From Aeromonas piscicola (lineage in GTDB: Bacteria > Pseudomonadota > Gammaproteobacteria > Enterobacterales > Aeromonadaceae), in assembly GCF_000820005.1 (NCBI RefSeq), contig NZ_CDBL01000034.1, forward strand, positions 17,611 through 81,610: a DNA stretch of 64,000 nt. Direction: 5' to 3'. Positions 1-8,828 of this stretch are shown here, one piece after another. The notes beneath the pieces are model-generated. The model saw nothing but the letters and a program-made list of their open reading frames with translations. It searched no databases and had not been told where the DNA came from. Positions within the stretch are counted from its first letter, which is position 1. Every line of letters starts with the position of its first letter. Position numbers and translations under genes: made by a program.

Positions 1-20
1 GGCCGCTCGGGAACCCCTCC
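1..20 (-). tRNA. tRNA-Tyr, 5' fragment cut by the window edge
   Basis: Read on the minus strand, the first 20 bases are GGAGGGGTTCCCGAGCGGCC. This matches the acceptor 5' strand, U8-U9 and the start of the D arm of a bacterial tRNA-Tyr (GGxGGGGUUCCCGAGCGGCC). The gene begins at position 20 and continues beyond position 1, so the anticodon cannot be read. tRNA-Ser and tRNA-Leu have a different D-arm start, which makes Tyr the best fit. Confidence 0.72.
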
Positions 21-35
21 CCAAGTGCGAGGCGC

Positions 36-63
36 ATACTATCAGATCCGGCAGCTTTGTGAA
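36..63 (-). promoter_or_regulatory. Probable sigma-70 promoter of the tRNA-Tyr operon
   Basis: On the minus strand a -35-like TTCACA (58-63) and a -10-like TAGTAT (36-41) are separated by 16 bases. A GC-rich discriminator (26-35) follows, as is usual for stable-RNA promoters under stringent control. Initiation would fall about 9 bases before the tRNA. Confidence 0.5.
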
Positions 64-366
64 CCCCTTCCGATGATATCTGGCGACAAAAAAGTGCGAG
101 TCGGTCATTTTTTGATATCTTTCGCTCATTTTTCATCCTTATCAACGACTTCTATGTCGATTCCCGGCATGAATACGGCGAGAACCCCGTGCCGGCAGGC
201 ACTGATGGAGAGGGCGGGCCATGCGTGGCTCCCCAGCATTTTATACTGAAAATATGGCCTCATTTTGTAACTGTGATGGTTGACCGGTTCACGGATGGAC
301 ATTGCTGCTGCACCATTTTACTCTCATCATGTTATTCAACTGTTAACATGGACTGTGAACTCTTCT
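64..366. other. Intergenic stretch without a supportable gene
   Basis: It separates the divergent tRNA-Tyr promoter from the class-V aminotransferase gene. The short open frames here have no ribosome-binding site or recognisable product. It is more AT-rich than its surroundings and presumably holds the promoter of the gene at 367, but I cannot place it. Confidence 0.5.
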
Positions 367-1599
367 ATGCAGGCTCTCGATATCGCCGTGTTGCGCGGCC
401 AGTTTCCCGCCCTCAATCAACTGGTTGATGGCAAGACCCCTATATTCTTCGACGGCCCGGGCGGCGCTCAGGTGCCTCGCCCCGTGCTCACGGCCATGAC
501 CGACTATCTCGGCCACTTCAATGCCAACCTGGGTGGTCCCTTCTTCTCGGCCCGCGCCACTGAGCAGCAGGCACAGCGAGCAAGGCAGGCCGTGGCGACC
601 CTACTGGGGGCGGATCGGGCCGAAGAGATCGTCTTTGGCGCCAACTTCACTACTCTGACGTTTGCAGTCAGCCGTGCCCTGTCTAGGGAGTGGCAGGCGG
701 GGGACGAGATTATCGTCAGCGCGCTGGATCACTACTCCAACGTGTCGAGCTGGCAGCAGGCCGCGGCCGATCGTGGCGTTGTGGTGCATCAGGTGCGGGT
801 GGATGTGGCGAGCGGCGGGCTCGACTATGCGCAGTTGCTGACGCTGCTGGGCCCCAAGACCCGGCTGGTGGCGGTCACTGCGGCATCCAATACCACGGGC
901 ACCCTGGTCGATATCCCCCGCATCGCCGATGCGGTGCACAGCGTCGGGGCCTTGCTGTATGTGGATGCGGTTCACTTTGCGCCCCACGAGCGCATCGACG
1001 TGCAGGCCTGGGATTGTGATTTCCTCGGCTGCTCCGCCTACAAGTTCTTCGGCCCGCACCTCGGCATCCTGTATGGCAAGCACCGTCATCTGGAGCGGTT
1101 CACGCCCTACAAAGTCGAACCGGCGAAGAATGTGGCACCCTACAAGTGGGAGACCGGTACCCAGAACTGGGAAGCCCTAGCCGGGGTGGAGGCGACGGTC
1201 GAATATCTGGCTTCGCTGTCCGGGCTGGACGCCGCCGAACATGATCTGGAGGCGCGTATCGATCTGGCATTTGCTCGCAGCCGGGCCCATGAGCAGCAGC
1301 TCGGCGCCCATCTGCTGGCCAGGCTGGCCGAACGGCCCTGGTTCACTCTGCACGGCATCAACGATAGCAAGGGGCGCACCCCGACCTTCGCCATCACCTC
1401 GAACCGCCATACGCCGACCGAGATGGCCGAGTATCTCGGCCATCACCAGGTATGCAGCTGGGCCGGCCACTTCTATGCGCTGGCGCTGGTGGAACAGTTG
1501 GGGGTGAGTGAGGGAGTGTTGCGGGTGGGTTGCATGCATTACAACACGCAGGCCGAGATCGATCGGCTGTTCGCGCTGCTCGACGACATGCCGTATTAA
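367..1599 (+). CDS. Cysteine desulfurase-like PLP enzyme (class V aminotransferase, VC1184-like)
   Basis: A 410-residue fold-type I PLP enzyme related to CsdA/SufS, closest in my recall to the VC1184 subfamily. The PLP lysine is about residue 226 (SAYKFFGPH), preceded by VDAVH with the Asp that binds the pyridine ring (about 200) and His203; a DHYSN motif lies near 121. In true desulfurases the mobile loop carries the catalytic Cys in AGHHCA. Here the matching segment reads AGHFYA, so the usual nucleophile is absent and sulfur mobilisation from cysteine is doubtful. The ATG at 367 is chosen because similarity begins there; the frame stays open upstream to 280 without a good ribosome-binding site. 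Monocistronic, convergent with the chemotaxis operon. Confidence 0.8.
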   Translation: MQALDIAVLRGQFPALNQLVDGKTPIFFDGPGGAQVPRPVLTAMTDYLGHFNANLGGPFFSARATEQQAQRARQAVATLLGADRAEEIVFGANFTTLTFAVSRALSREWQAGDEIIVSALDHYSNVSSWQQAAADRGVVVHQVRVDVASGGLDYAQLLTLLGPKTRLVAVTAASNTTGTLVDIPRIADAVHSVGALLYVDAVHFAPHERIDVQAWDCDFLGCSAYKFFGPHLGILYGKHRHLERFTPYKVEPAKNVAPYKWETGTQNWEALAGVEATVEYLASLSGLDAAEHDLEARIDLAFARSRAHEQQLGAHLLARLAERPWFTLHGINDSKGRTPTFAITSNRHTPTEMAEYLGHHQVCSWAGHFYALALVEQLGVSEGVLRVGCMHYNTQAEIDRLFALLDDMPY

Positions 1600-1608
1600 A
1601 ACAGCACA

Positions 1609-1625
1609 GCCCGGTGATGCCGGGC
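1609..1625. terminator. Hairpin between convergent genes
   Basis: A perfect 6-bp GC stem (GCCCGG, loop TGATG, CCGGGC) lies 10 bases after the stop at 1599 and 17 bases from the cheB stop. There is no strong T run, so it may be a weak or Rho-assisted terminator. Confidence 0.45.
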
Positions 1626-1641
1626 CGTGTCGTCTTGCCTG

Positions 1642-2703
1642 CTAGCGACCCACTATGGCGTGGTGAATATCCTGCAGCGGCAGTATGTGGCGGGCGGCCC
1701 CGAGCTTGATGGCCTCCTTGGGCATGCCGAACACCACGCAGGAGGCTTCATCCTGAGCGAAGGTGTTGGCGCCTGCCTCCAGCATCTCTCTTAGCCCACG
1801 CGCACCATCATCCCCCATCCCCGTCATTATGATGCCGGTGGCATTACCACCGGCAAATTTGGCCACAGATCGAAACAGTACGTCCACCGAAGGGCGGTGA
1901 CGGTTGATGAGGGGGCCGTCCATCACATCGACGTGATAGTAGGCGCCGCTGCGCTTGAGCAGCATGTGCTTGCCCCCCGGCGCTATGAGCGCCAGACCCG
2001 GAATGACCCTGTCATTGCTCTTCGCCTCCCGGACCTCGATCTGGCATATATTGTTGAGCCGCTCGGCGAAGGAGGCGGTGAACTTCTCCGGCATGTGCTG
2101 CACGATGACGATGCCGGGACAGACGCGAGGCAGAGTCGTCAGCACGGCTTCCAGCGCCTGGGTGCCGCCGGTAGAGGTGCCGATCGCCACGATCCGCTCC
2201 GTGGTCTGGGCCATGGCATGCTGGCTGGCCGCAGGCATGATGGCGTCGGCGTTGAGTTTGGCGGCGACTGTGGCCGCCGGCGCCTTGCCCAGTCGTTTGA
2301 CATTGGCCTGAGCTGCAGCACGCACCGCCATGGCCAGCGCTTGTGCCGACTCCTGCAGAAAGCTTTTGAGCCCGACCGTGGGCTTGGTGATGATGTCCAC
2401 TGCGCCGGCAGCCATGGCCTGGAGTGTGGTTTCCGCCCCCTTCTCGGTCAGGGAAGAGCAGATCACCACGGGGGTGGGGTGCTCGGCCATGATCTTGGTG
2501 AGGAAGGTGATGCCATCCATGCGTGGCATCTCCACATCCAGCACTATCACATCGGGCCACTCTTTTTTCAGCTTCTCCAGTGCAAACAGCGGGTCCGACG
2601 CGGTGGCAATCACCTTGATATCAGGCTCCTGTTCCAGAATGGCCTGCAATACCTGCCTGACTACGGCGGAGTCATCCACCAGCATGACCTTGATCTGTTT
2701 CAT
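1642..2703 (-). CDS. cheB: Chemotaxis methylesterase/glutamine deamidase CheB
   Basis: 353 residues. It demethylates chemoreceptor glutamates and resets the adaptation state. The N-terminal receiver carries the phospho-acceptor Asp56 in [10 protein letters not shown]. The C-terminal methylesterase has Ser177 (GTSTGG), His203 (VQHMPEKF) and Asp299 (GMGDDG) as the catalytic triad. The linker at about 130-165 is Ala-rich and longer than in E. coli. Last gene of the operon, 12 bases after cheD, with ATG at 2703. Phosphorylation by the neighbouring CheA would activate it. Confidence 0.95.
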   Translation of the reverse strand: MKQIKVMLVDDSAVVRQVLQAILEQEPDIKVIATASDPLFALEKLKKEWPDVIVLDVEMPRMDGITFLTKIMAEHPTPVVICSSLTEKGAETTLQAMAAGAVDIITKPTVGLKSFLQESAQALAMAVRAAAQANVKRLGKAPAATVAAKLNADAIMPAASQHAMAQTTERIVAIGTSTGGTQALEAVLTTLPRVCPGIVIVQHMPEKFTASFAERLNNICQIEVREAKSNDRVIPGLALIAPGGKHMLLKRSGAYYHVDVMDGPLINRHRPSVDVLFRSVAKFAGGNATGIIMTGMGDDGARGLREMLEAGANTFAQDEASCVVFGMPKEAIKLGAARHILPLQDIHHAIVGR

Positions 2704-2715
2704 AGCCCAGTTCCC

Positions 2716-3186
2716 TTAACGATGCGGCAGCCGGTGGTGGCGTACCCAGACATTGCCGTTGGCCAGTTCAAAAATCAGGCTTCTGTGGCCTGCATGTCCA
2801 AGATGATGAGCCTTGATCGACAGCCCCAGGTGCTGCGTCAGTTGCCAGGCCGCCTTGATGTTTTTAATGGCCACATTCATGGTGTTGAGTGTCTGTTGTT
2901 CGATAAACATGTTGCCGCCACCGAACAATTTGACCTCGTATTCGTGAATGGGGGCGGGGTACTTGCTTATTTCATTGATAAACAACTGGATTGCCTCATC
3001 CGCATAGCGGCCATCCAGTTCGTCATCGTTGTGGCCACGGCTGGGCAGCATGTAGTGGCACATGCCACCCCGTTTCTGCTCCGGGTGCCACATGGTAATG
3101 GCTACGCAGGAGCCCAGATGGGTGCGGATGATGGTGTCGTCCTGACCAAAAAAGAACTCTCCCGGTTGCAGCATTATCTCTTTCAT
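2716..3186 (-). CDS. cheD: Chemoreceptor glutamine deamidase CheD
   Basis: 156 residues. CheD deamidates glutamines of receptors and in some species is bound by CheC. The signature Cys27 in HLGSC and His44 in GMCHYMLPS are present, consistent with an active thiol deamidase. No cheC is seen in the window. It starts at 3186 behind a GAGGG ribosome-binding site, 10 bases after cheR. CheD is absent from the E. coli pathway but common in Vibrio-type accessory chemotaxis clusters. Confidence 0.93.
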   Translation of the reverse strand: MKEIMLQPGEFFFGQDDTIIRTHLGSCVAITMWHPEQKRGGMCHYMLPSRGHNDDELDGRYADEAIQLFINEISKYPAPIHEYEVKLFGGGNMFIEQQTLNTMNVAIKNIKAAWQLTQHLGLSIKAHHLGHAGHRSLIFELANGNVWVRHHRLPHR

Positions 3187-3196
3187 CTTGAAACCC

Positions 3197-4000
3197 TCAG
3201 GGTTTCAGATAGATGGAGGGCGACACCAGTTGCAAACCGTGGGGCAGACCGTTCAGACTCTCCGCATGGCTGACGATGAGGTAGCCTCCCTTCTTCAAGC
3301 GTGGCACCAGGCGCTGCAGCACCTGTCCCTTGGTTTCCCGATTGAAATAGATCATCACATTGCGGATCAGAATGATGTCGAACATGCCGATGTCGGGGAT
3401 CTCCTGATTCAAGTTGATGTGATGAAATTGCACTTTTTCCCTGAGTTTGCGGTCGATGATGAAGGTGCCTTCCTGAAAGCCTACGCCCTTCAGGCAGTAC
3501 TTCATCAGGAAGGAGAGCGGAATATTGTGGGCCCGCTCTATGGGATATTGTCCAGACCTGGCCTGCTCCAGCACCCTGGTCGAAATATCCGAGGCGATTA
3601 CCTCCCAATTGCCCTGGCTCAGCGTGTCGGCCAGCGTCATGGCCAGGCTGTAAGGCTCTTCACCGGACGAGCTGGCTGCGCTCCAGATGCGCACCGCCCG
3701 CTCTTTTGGTTGTCGTGCCAGCACCTTCTCGCTGAGAAATTCGAAGTGTTTTGGCTCCCGGAAAAAGTAGGTCTCGTTGGTGGTGAGCAAGTCGAGCGCG
3801 ATCTGCAGCTCTGTTCCCCGGTTATTCATTATCAGACTGAAATAGTCGCCATAGCTCTCCAGTTCGTAGTGACAGAGCCGTTTTGACAACCGGCTGGCGA
3901 CCAGCGCCTTCTTCGCCGGTGACAGATCTATGCCTGCCGTTTGGTGGATCCAGCGTTGGAACTGCGCAAATTCATCATCATGCAACTGGGTCTGATACAC
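3197..4000 (-). CDS. cheR: Chemoreceptor methyltransferase CheR
   Basis: 267 residues, S-adenosylmethionine-dependent methylation of receptor glutamates. An N-terminal helical domain (about 1-75) is followed by the methyltransferase fold, with the SAM-binding segment WSAASSSGEEPYSLAM and the IRNVMIYF motif. It starts with GTG at 4000 behind GGGAG. The beta-subdomain that binds receptor C-terminal pentapeptides appears present, which fits the xFxxF tails of two receptors in this operon. A strong hairpin (4029-4055) sits just upstream. Confidence 0.95.
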   Translation of the reverse strand: MYQTQLHDDEFAQFQRWIHQTAGIDLSPAKKALVASRLSKRLCHYELESYGDYFSLIMNNRGTELQIALDLLTTNETYFFREPKHFEFLSEKVLARQPKERAVRIWSAASSSGEEPYSLAMTLADTLSQGNWEVIASDISTRVLEQARSGQYPIERAHNIPLSFLMKYCLKGVGFQEGTFIIDRKLREKVQFHHINLNQEIPDIGMFDIILIRNVMIYFNRETKGQVLQRLVPRLKKGGYLIVSHAESLNGLPHGLQLVSPSIYLKP

Positions 4001-4028
4001 GGACGGACTCCCTGTGGTGATAGGGGCG

Positions 4029-4055
4029 TAGCGGGTGAGCCATACTCACCCGCTA
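4029..4055 (-). other. Intercistronic hairpin between mcp and cheR
   Basis: A perfect 11-bp inverted repeat (TAGCGGGTGAG, 5-base loop, CTCACCCGCTA) fills the gap between the PAS receptor gene and cheR. There is no T run on either strand, so it is not a classical terminator. An RNA-processing or stabilising element, or a way to lower cheRDB expression relative to the receptor, is more likely. Confidence 0.6.
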
Positions 4056-4061
4056 CCTTGC

Positions 4062-6233
4062 TTAGAACCGGACAAAATCAGTGTCATTGTGGGGGCGAGG
4101 TGAGCCATTGAAGCCATCTTGCCCATTATTGTCGGTGATGAAACGCCCTCGGGTCCCAGCCCGGGGGACTGTGGCTTTCTGACCCGTGCCACCCTTGTGT
4201 TGCTCCAGGGTAAAGAACTCCATGGCCAGTTGCAGTTGCTCGGCCTGGCTGCTCATCTCCTCTGCTGTCGCTGCCAGCTCCTCGCTGCAGGAAGCATTCT
4301 GCTGGGTCACCTGGCTCAGCTGATTCATGGCGATGTTGATCTGGCTGACGCCGGTGGACTGCTCGGCGGAGGCGGCGCTGATCTCCTGCACCAGATCCGA
4401 AGTCTTGTTGATGGAGGGCACCATTTGATCGAGCAGGCGGCCCGCTTTTTCCGCCATGTCGACGCTGCTGGAGGCCAGCTCGCCTATCTCCTGAGCCGCC
4501 ACCTGGCTGCGCTCTGCAAGTTTGCGGACCTCGGCGGCGACCACCGCGAAGCCCTTGCCGTGATCCCCCGCGCGGGCGGCTTCGATGGCGGCGTTGAGGG
4601 CTAGCAGATTGGTCTGGTAGGCGATGTCATCTATGATGCCGATCCGTTTGGCGATCTGCTTCATGGCATCGACCGTGAGCTTGACCGCCTCACCGCCTTC
4701 CACCGCTTCCTTGGCCGCCTTGCTGGCCATGCCGTCCGTGACCTGAGCGTTGTCTGTGTTCTGGTTGATGCTGGCACTCATCTGCTCAATGGAGGCGCTG
4801 GTCTCCTCCATGCTGGATGCCTGCTCACTGCTCGACTGACTGATGGATTGGGCGGTGGCGCTGACTTGTTCCGAAGCGCTGGAGAGGTTGTCGGACGCGC
4901 TTCGCACCTCGGTCACTATGTTGGTCAGCGAGATGATGGTTTGATTGAGAGAGTCCTTGGTGGTGCCAAATACCCCAGGGTAGTCGGCCACGATCGTCTG
5001 GGTCAGGTCCCCCCGTGCCAGGCATTGCACCACCCGGATCACATCGTTGAGATTGGTGTCTATCACCTCTGCGATGCGATTGATGCCTTCCCCCAGAGTC
5101 TGGAAGAAGCCACTCTTGCCCACCAGATCCATGCGTTTGTGTAGCTCCCCATTGATCACCGCCTGCACTATCTCCGACATCTCCCGCTCGATCGCGACCT
5201 CCTTGGTGCGATCAGACCATTCGACCACCGAGCCCAACCGCTCGCCATCGTCGCTGAATACCGGGTTGGCAATGAGCGAGAAGGTGCGACCACCGAGCAG
5301 GATCTGGGTCTTGTAGGTGTTGTTCAGTTTGGCCAGCATGCTGCGCTGATGGCCGGGATTTTTGTGGAAGCTGTCTATGTTGGCGCCCATCAGGGTGGAT
5401 GAGTTGAAGCTGAATAGCTCCTTCCTGATGTCGGACTCGGCCAGGCTCAGCATCTCCTTGACCGACTCGTTCATGTAGATGATGTTCAAATCTGTGTCGG
5501 CAATCATCACGTTGGTACTGGCGCCATCCAGCGCCCTCTTGACTCGCAGGCTTTCGGCGGCGGCGAGCTTGGCAGCCGCGTTGGCCGCTTTCACTTCATT
5601 TTCGATGGCGATCTCCTTGGTGCGATCTGCCCATTCAACCACTGAACCGAGCCGTTCCCCGCTGTCATTGAAGACAGGGTTGGCGATCAGGGAGAAGATG
5701 CGGCCACCGACCGAGATCTGCGCGCGGTAGGTCTTGTCCAGCTTGGCCAGCATGCTGCGCTGGTGGGATGGATCCTTGTGAAAGGTGTCGATGTTTTTGC
5801 CCATCAGCTGCCTGGTGTCAAAGTTGGGCAGATCCTTGCGGATGTCGGATTCCGCCTGCCCCAGCATGGCGAGGACGGCTTCATTCATGTAGACGATGTC
5901 GAGGTTGGTATCGGCGATCATCACATTGGTCGAGGCGCCATCCAGTGCCTTGCGTACCCGCAGGTTCTCGTCATACAGGGCCTGGTTCGCGCTGATGGCC
6001 GCCAGCCCGCTGCTGAGGCGCTGGCCCAGCAGTGTAATTACCTGGTTGAACTCCTGACAGAGTTCCCGCAGCGGGCCATCCAGCATGCCCAGTTCGAGCA
6101 AACTCGGCTGTTCACCCTGCGCGATCCCCTGCGAAATGGTGCGAGTGGCGCCGATCAACTGGGTCAGCTGTGCTTGTTGCAAGGTATGAGCGCTACCGTT
6201 GCCGAAGAGATTGCCAAAGAATGATTGAGTCAT
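4062..6233 (-). CDS. Soluble chemoreceptor with tandem PAS domains
   Basis: 723 residues with no signal peptide or membrane segment, so a cytoplasmic methyl-accepting protein. An N-terminal segment (about 1-95) is followed by two near-duplicate PAS modules (about 97-215 and 235-350), each containing [17 protein letters not shown] and LIANPVF. A HAMP-like stretch and the MCP signalling domain follow, with the tip core [20 protein letters not shown]. The last residues DFVRF fit the x-aromatic-x-x-aromatic pentapeptide that tethers CheR/CheB. The start at 6233 has an AAGGA site; an upstream frame extension to 6260 lacks one. Ligand or cofactor of the PAS domains is unknown; heme or flavin is possible. 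Confidence 0.92.
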   Translation of the reverse strand: MTQSFFGNLFGNGSAHTLQQAQLTQLIGATRTISQGIAQGEQPSLLELGMLDGPLRELCQEFNQVITLLGQRLSSGLAAISANQALYDENLRVRKALDGASTNVMIADTNLDIVYMNEAVLAMLGQAESDIRKDLPNFDTRQLMGKNIDTFHKDPSHQRSMLAKLDKTYRAQISVGGRIFSLIANPVFNDSGERLGSVVEWADRTKEIAIENEVKAANAAAKLAAAESLRVKRALDGASTNVMIADTDLNIIYMNESVKEMLSLAESDIRKELFSFNSSTLMGANIDSFHKNPGHQRSMLAKLNNTYKTQILLGGRTFSLIANPVFSDDGERLGSVVEWSDRTKEVAIEREMSEIVQAVINGELHKRMDLVGKSGFFQTLGEGINRIAEVIDTNLNDVIRVVQCLARGDLTQTIVADYPGVFGTTKDSLNQTIISLTNIVTEVRSASDNLSSASEQVSATAQSISQSSSEQASSMEETSASIEQMSASINQNTDNAQVTDGMASKAAKEAVEGGEAVKLTVDAMKQIAKRIGIIDDIAYQTNLLALNAAIEAARAGDHGKGFAVVAAEVRKLAERSQVAAQEIGELASSSVDMAEKAGRLLDQMVPSINKTSDLVQEISAASAEQSTGVSQINIAMNQLSQVTQQNASCSEELAATAEEMSSQAEQLQLAMEFFTLEQHKGGTGQKATVPRAGTRGRFITDNNGQDGFNGSPRPHNDTDFVRF

Positions 6234-6305
6234 GGGCCTTATCCTTGTGCGACATGTCATTGCTGTGTGGTGTGAGCGACACTCTCGTTGTTGTTGACGC
6301 CAGGG

Positions 6306-6878
6306 TTATGGCGTTGGCTGTCTCTGTTCAAGCAGCCGTTCCTGCTGCTGGGTGAGTTCACTGAGTTGTGTCATCTCGTCGATGGAGAGCACCTTCTCGG
6401 TATTGATGAGGATGACGAACTTGCCGTTCACCTTGCCCATGCCGCTGATGAAATCGGCCCGGATGCGGGCGCCAAAACTGGGCGGCGGCTCTATTTCGTT
6501 GCTGGGGATGGTCAGCACTTCCGAGACCGAATCCACCACGACACCAATGTCCTGATTGCCGTGCTCGGGATCATCCGGGTGCACCCCTTCAATAATGACG
6601 ATACAACTGCGGCGGGTGATGCTGGAGGGGGCGTTGCCAAAGCGGGCGTTGAGATCCACCACCGAGACCACTGCCCCCCTGAGGTTGATCACGCCACGGA
6701 TGAAGTTCGGCATCATGGGGATGGGGGTGATGTTGCCGTATTCGATGATCTCCTTGACCCCGAGAATGTTGATGGCAAACATCTCACCCTTGATCAGGAA
6801 GGTCAGATACTGGGCATCGCCCTGATTGTCATGAGCCAGCGTGACTGGCTGTGGGACCACTTCGGTTGACATGCTCAT
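6306..6878 (-). CDS. cheW: Chemotaxis coupling protein CheW
   Basis: 190 residues, single CheW SH3-like domain that docks CheA onto receptors. Recognisable segments include FLIKGEMFAINILGVKEI and the FIRGVINLRG core. It lies 6 bases upstream-to-stop from the preceding receptor gene and starts with ATG at 6878 behind GGAGAG. The C-terminal tail (about 165-190) is Gln-rich and extends past the core domain. Confidence 0.95.
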   Translation of the reverse strand: MSMSTEVVPQPVTLAHDNQGDAQYLTFLIKGEMFAINILGVKEIIEYGNITPIPMMPNFIRGVINLRGAVVSVVDLNARFGNAPSSITRRSCIVIIEGVHPDDPEHGNQDIGVVVDSVSEVLTIPSNEIEPPPSFGARIRADFISGMGKVNGKFVILINTEKVLSIDEMTQLSELTQQQERLLEQRQPTP

Positions 6879-6890
6879 GAGTCTCTCCGG

Positions 6891-8813
6891 TTAAAAGCGG
6901 ACAAAATCGGCTTCATCAACCTGGGGTTGCGGTGCCGTGTTGCCGTGCAGCGGGTGTTGGGCAGGCATGACAAACTTGCCTCTGGGGGGCGCGCCCCTGT
7001 GCGTGCCCTCGCTGAGTTTTGAGGGCCTGACCAGGTTCTCCAGCGAGAAGAAGTCCATGGTCTGCTGCAGCTCGTTGGCCTGGGAGCTCATCTCCTCGGC
7101 GGTGGCTGCCAGCTCCTCGCTGCTGGCCGCGTTCTGCTGGGTCACCTGATTGAGCTGGTTCATGGCGATGCTGATCTGGTTCGCCGCGCTGGCCTGCTCG
7201 CCGGACGCCGCGTTGATCTCCTGGACCAGATCGGATGTCTTGCGGATGGAAGGCACTATTTTGTCGAGCAGGCTGCCCGCTTTCTCTGCAGTATCGACGC
7301 TGCTGGAGGAGAGTTCACCTATCTCTTGAGCCGCAATCTGGCTGCGCTCGGCCAGTTTGCGCACCTCTGCGGCCACCACCGCAAAGCCCTTGCCGTGTTC
7401 ACCGGCGCGGGCCGCCTCTATGGCGGCATTGAGCGCCAGCAGGTTGGTCTGGTAGGCGATGTCATCGATGATGCTGACTTTGCGGGCTATCTGTTGCATC
7501 GCCGCCACGGTTTGCTGTACCGAGCGGCCCCCTTCGGTCGCTTCGAGGACGGCGCTGCTTGCCATGTTGTCGGTCACCTTGGCGTTGTCCGTGTTCTGGT
7601 TGATGCTGGCACTCATCTGCTCGATGGAGGCGCTGGTCTCTTCCACGCTTGCGGCCTGTTCACTGGTGGCCTGACTCAGGGACTGGGCCGTGGTGCTGAC
7701 CTGGCTGGAGGCATTGGTGAGGTTGTCGGCGGCGTTGCGCACTTCTTCAATTATGGCCGTCAAGGCGTCTATGGTGCTGTTGAGACCATCCTTGGTCTGA
7801 CCAAAAATCCCTGGGTAGGGCTGATCTATCTTCTGAGTGAGATCCCCCCGCGACAGGGCGGTGGCGATGCGCATGACATCCTTGAGGCTGGTATCTGTAA
7901 CGTTGGACAGGCGGTTCAGCAGCTCGGACAGGCGCTTGATATAGCCCTGCCGATTGTCCAGCGCTATCTTGTAGCTGAAATCCCCCTGTTCGACGGCGGC
8001 CGTGACCAGGGTTTCTATGTCGTTGATGAGGGCCGTCAGCTTGTTGACCATGTTCTGCATGGCCATCAAGAGTTGGCCCGCTTCATCGTTGGCCCCTATG
8101 GTGATGGTGACGTCGAGGTTGCCCTCCGCCAGATGATTGGCCACCTGCAGCGCCTGATTGATGGGGGCTATGATGCTGCGGATGAGCACTATGCCAAACC
8201 AGGCTGCTGCCACTATGCCCATCGTGACCACCACCATCATGGTGAGCAGCATAGCGTCGTACCAGGATTGAGCCTGCTCGTATTCGGCTTTGGCCACATC
8301 GAGTTGCAGACTGACCAGTTCGGTTATCTTGTTGCCGATGGGATCGATGGAGCCGTAAAGCTTGCCGTCAAAATCATTGAGGTTGCCGGCGATGACGCCG
8401 TGCTGGGCGGCGAGAAACTGCTCCAGTCGGTTGATGTCGCGATCCGCCGCGCTGAACAGGGTGCCTGCCTCTGCCGACAGTTTCTGCTCGGCTGCGGTCA
8501 GCTTGGTGGACTGATAACGCTGCCACTCCTGCTTGATCTGCTGCTGGGCCCGCTGGATCTGTTGCAGCGCCTCTTCGGCGCTGATGAGGCCCGCATTGGC
8601 CTTGTTGACGTTGTCGATGACGGCGACGGCGTAGTTGTCGGAGATGGTTTTCAGCTGTTTGAGTGGCACCACCCGGTCGTTATAAACCCGCTGCAGGCCC
8701 TGATTGCTGTTCTGCATGTTGTAAAGTCCCAGCCCGCCGACGCCCAGCAGCAGCGTGCATAACAGGCAGAGCAGTATGGTGAGTCGCATTTTAATGGTGG
8801 AGTTTCTGAACAT
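6891..8813 (-). CDS. Transmembrane methyl-accepting chemotaxis protein (4HB-HAMP-MCP)
   Basis: 640 residues. A first membrane helix (about 10-32), a helical periplasmic sensor of the four-helix-bundle type (about 33-185), a second membrane helix (about 188-212), HAMP, then the cytoplasmic signalling domain with [20 protein letters not shown]. The C-terminus again ends DFVRF, the CheR-tether type tail also found in the soluble PAS receptor of the same operon; the two signalling domains are close paralogs. Flanked by cheA (16-base gap) and cheW. Confidence 0.94.
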   Translation of the reverse strand: MFRNSTIKMRLTILLCLLCTLLLGVGGLGLYNMQNSNQGLQRVYNDRVVPLKQLKTISDNYAVAVIDNVNKANAGLISAEEALQQIQRAQQQIKQEWQRYQSTKLTAAEQKLSAEAGTLFSAADRDINRLEQFLAAQHGVIAGNLNDFDGKLYGSIDPIGNKITELVSLQLDVAKAEYEQAQSWYDAMLLTMMVVVTMGIVAAAWFGIVLIRSIIAPINQALQVANHLAEGNLDVTITIGANDEAGQLLMAMQNMVNKLTALINDIETLVTAAVEQGDFSYKIALDNRQGYIKRLSELLNRLSNVTDTSLKDVMRIATALSRGDLTQKIDQPYPGIFGQTKDGLNSTIDALTAIIEEVRNAADNLTNASSQVSTTAQSLSQATSEQAASVEETSASIEQMSASINQNTDNAKVTDNMASSAVLEATEGGRSVQQTVAAMQQIARKVSIIDDIAYQTNLLALNAAIEAARAGEHGKGFAVVAAEVRKLAERSQIAAQEIGELSSSSVDTAEKAGSLLDKIVPSIRKTSDLVQEINAASGEQASAANQISIAMNQLNQVTQQNAASSEELAATAEEMSSQANELQQTMDFFSLENLVRPSKLSEGTHRGAPPRGKFVMPAQHPLHGNTAPQPQVDEADFVRF

Positions 8814-8828
8814 GACGGGCTCCTGGCG

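Noticed and set aside
1897-3273. 458-codon open frame on the plus strand
   Set aside because: It is antisense to cheB and cheD and has no recognisable domain.
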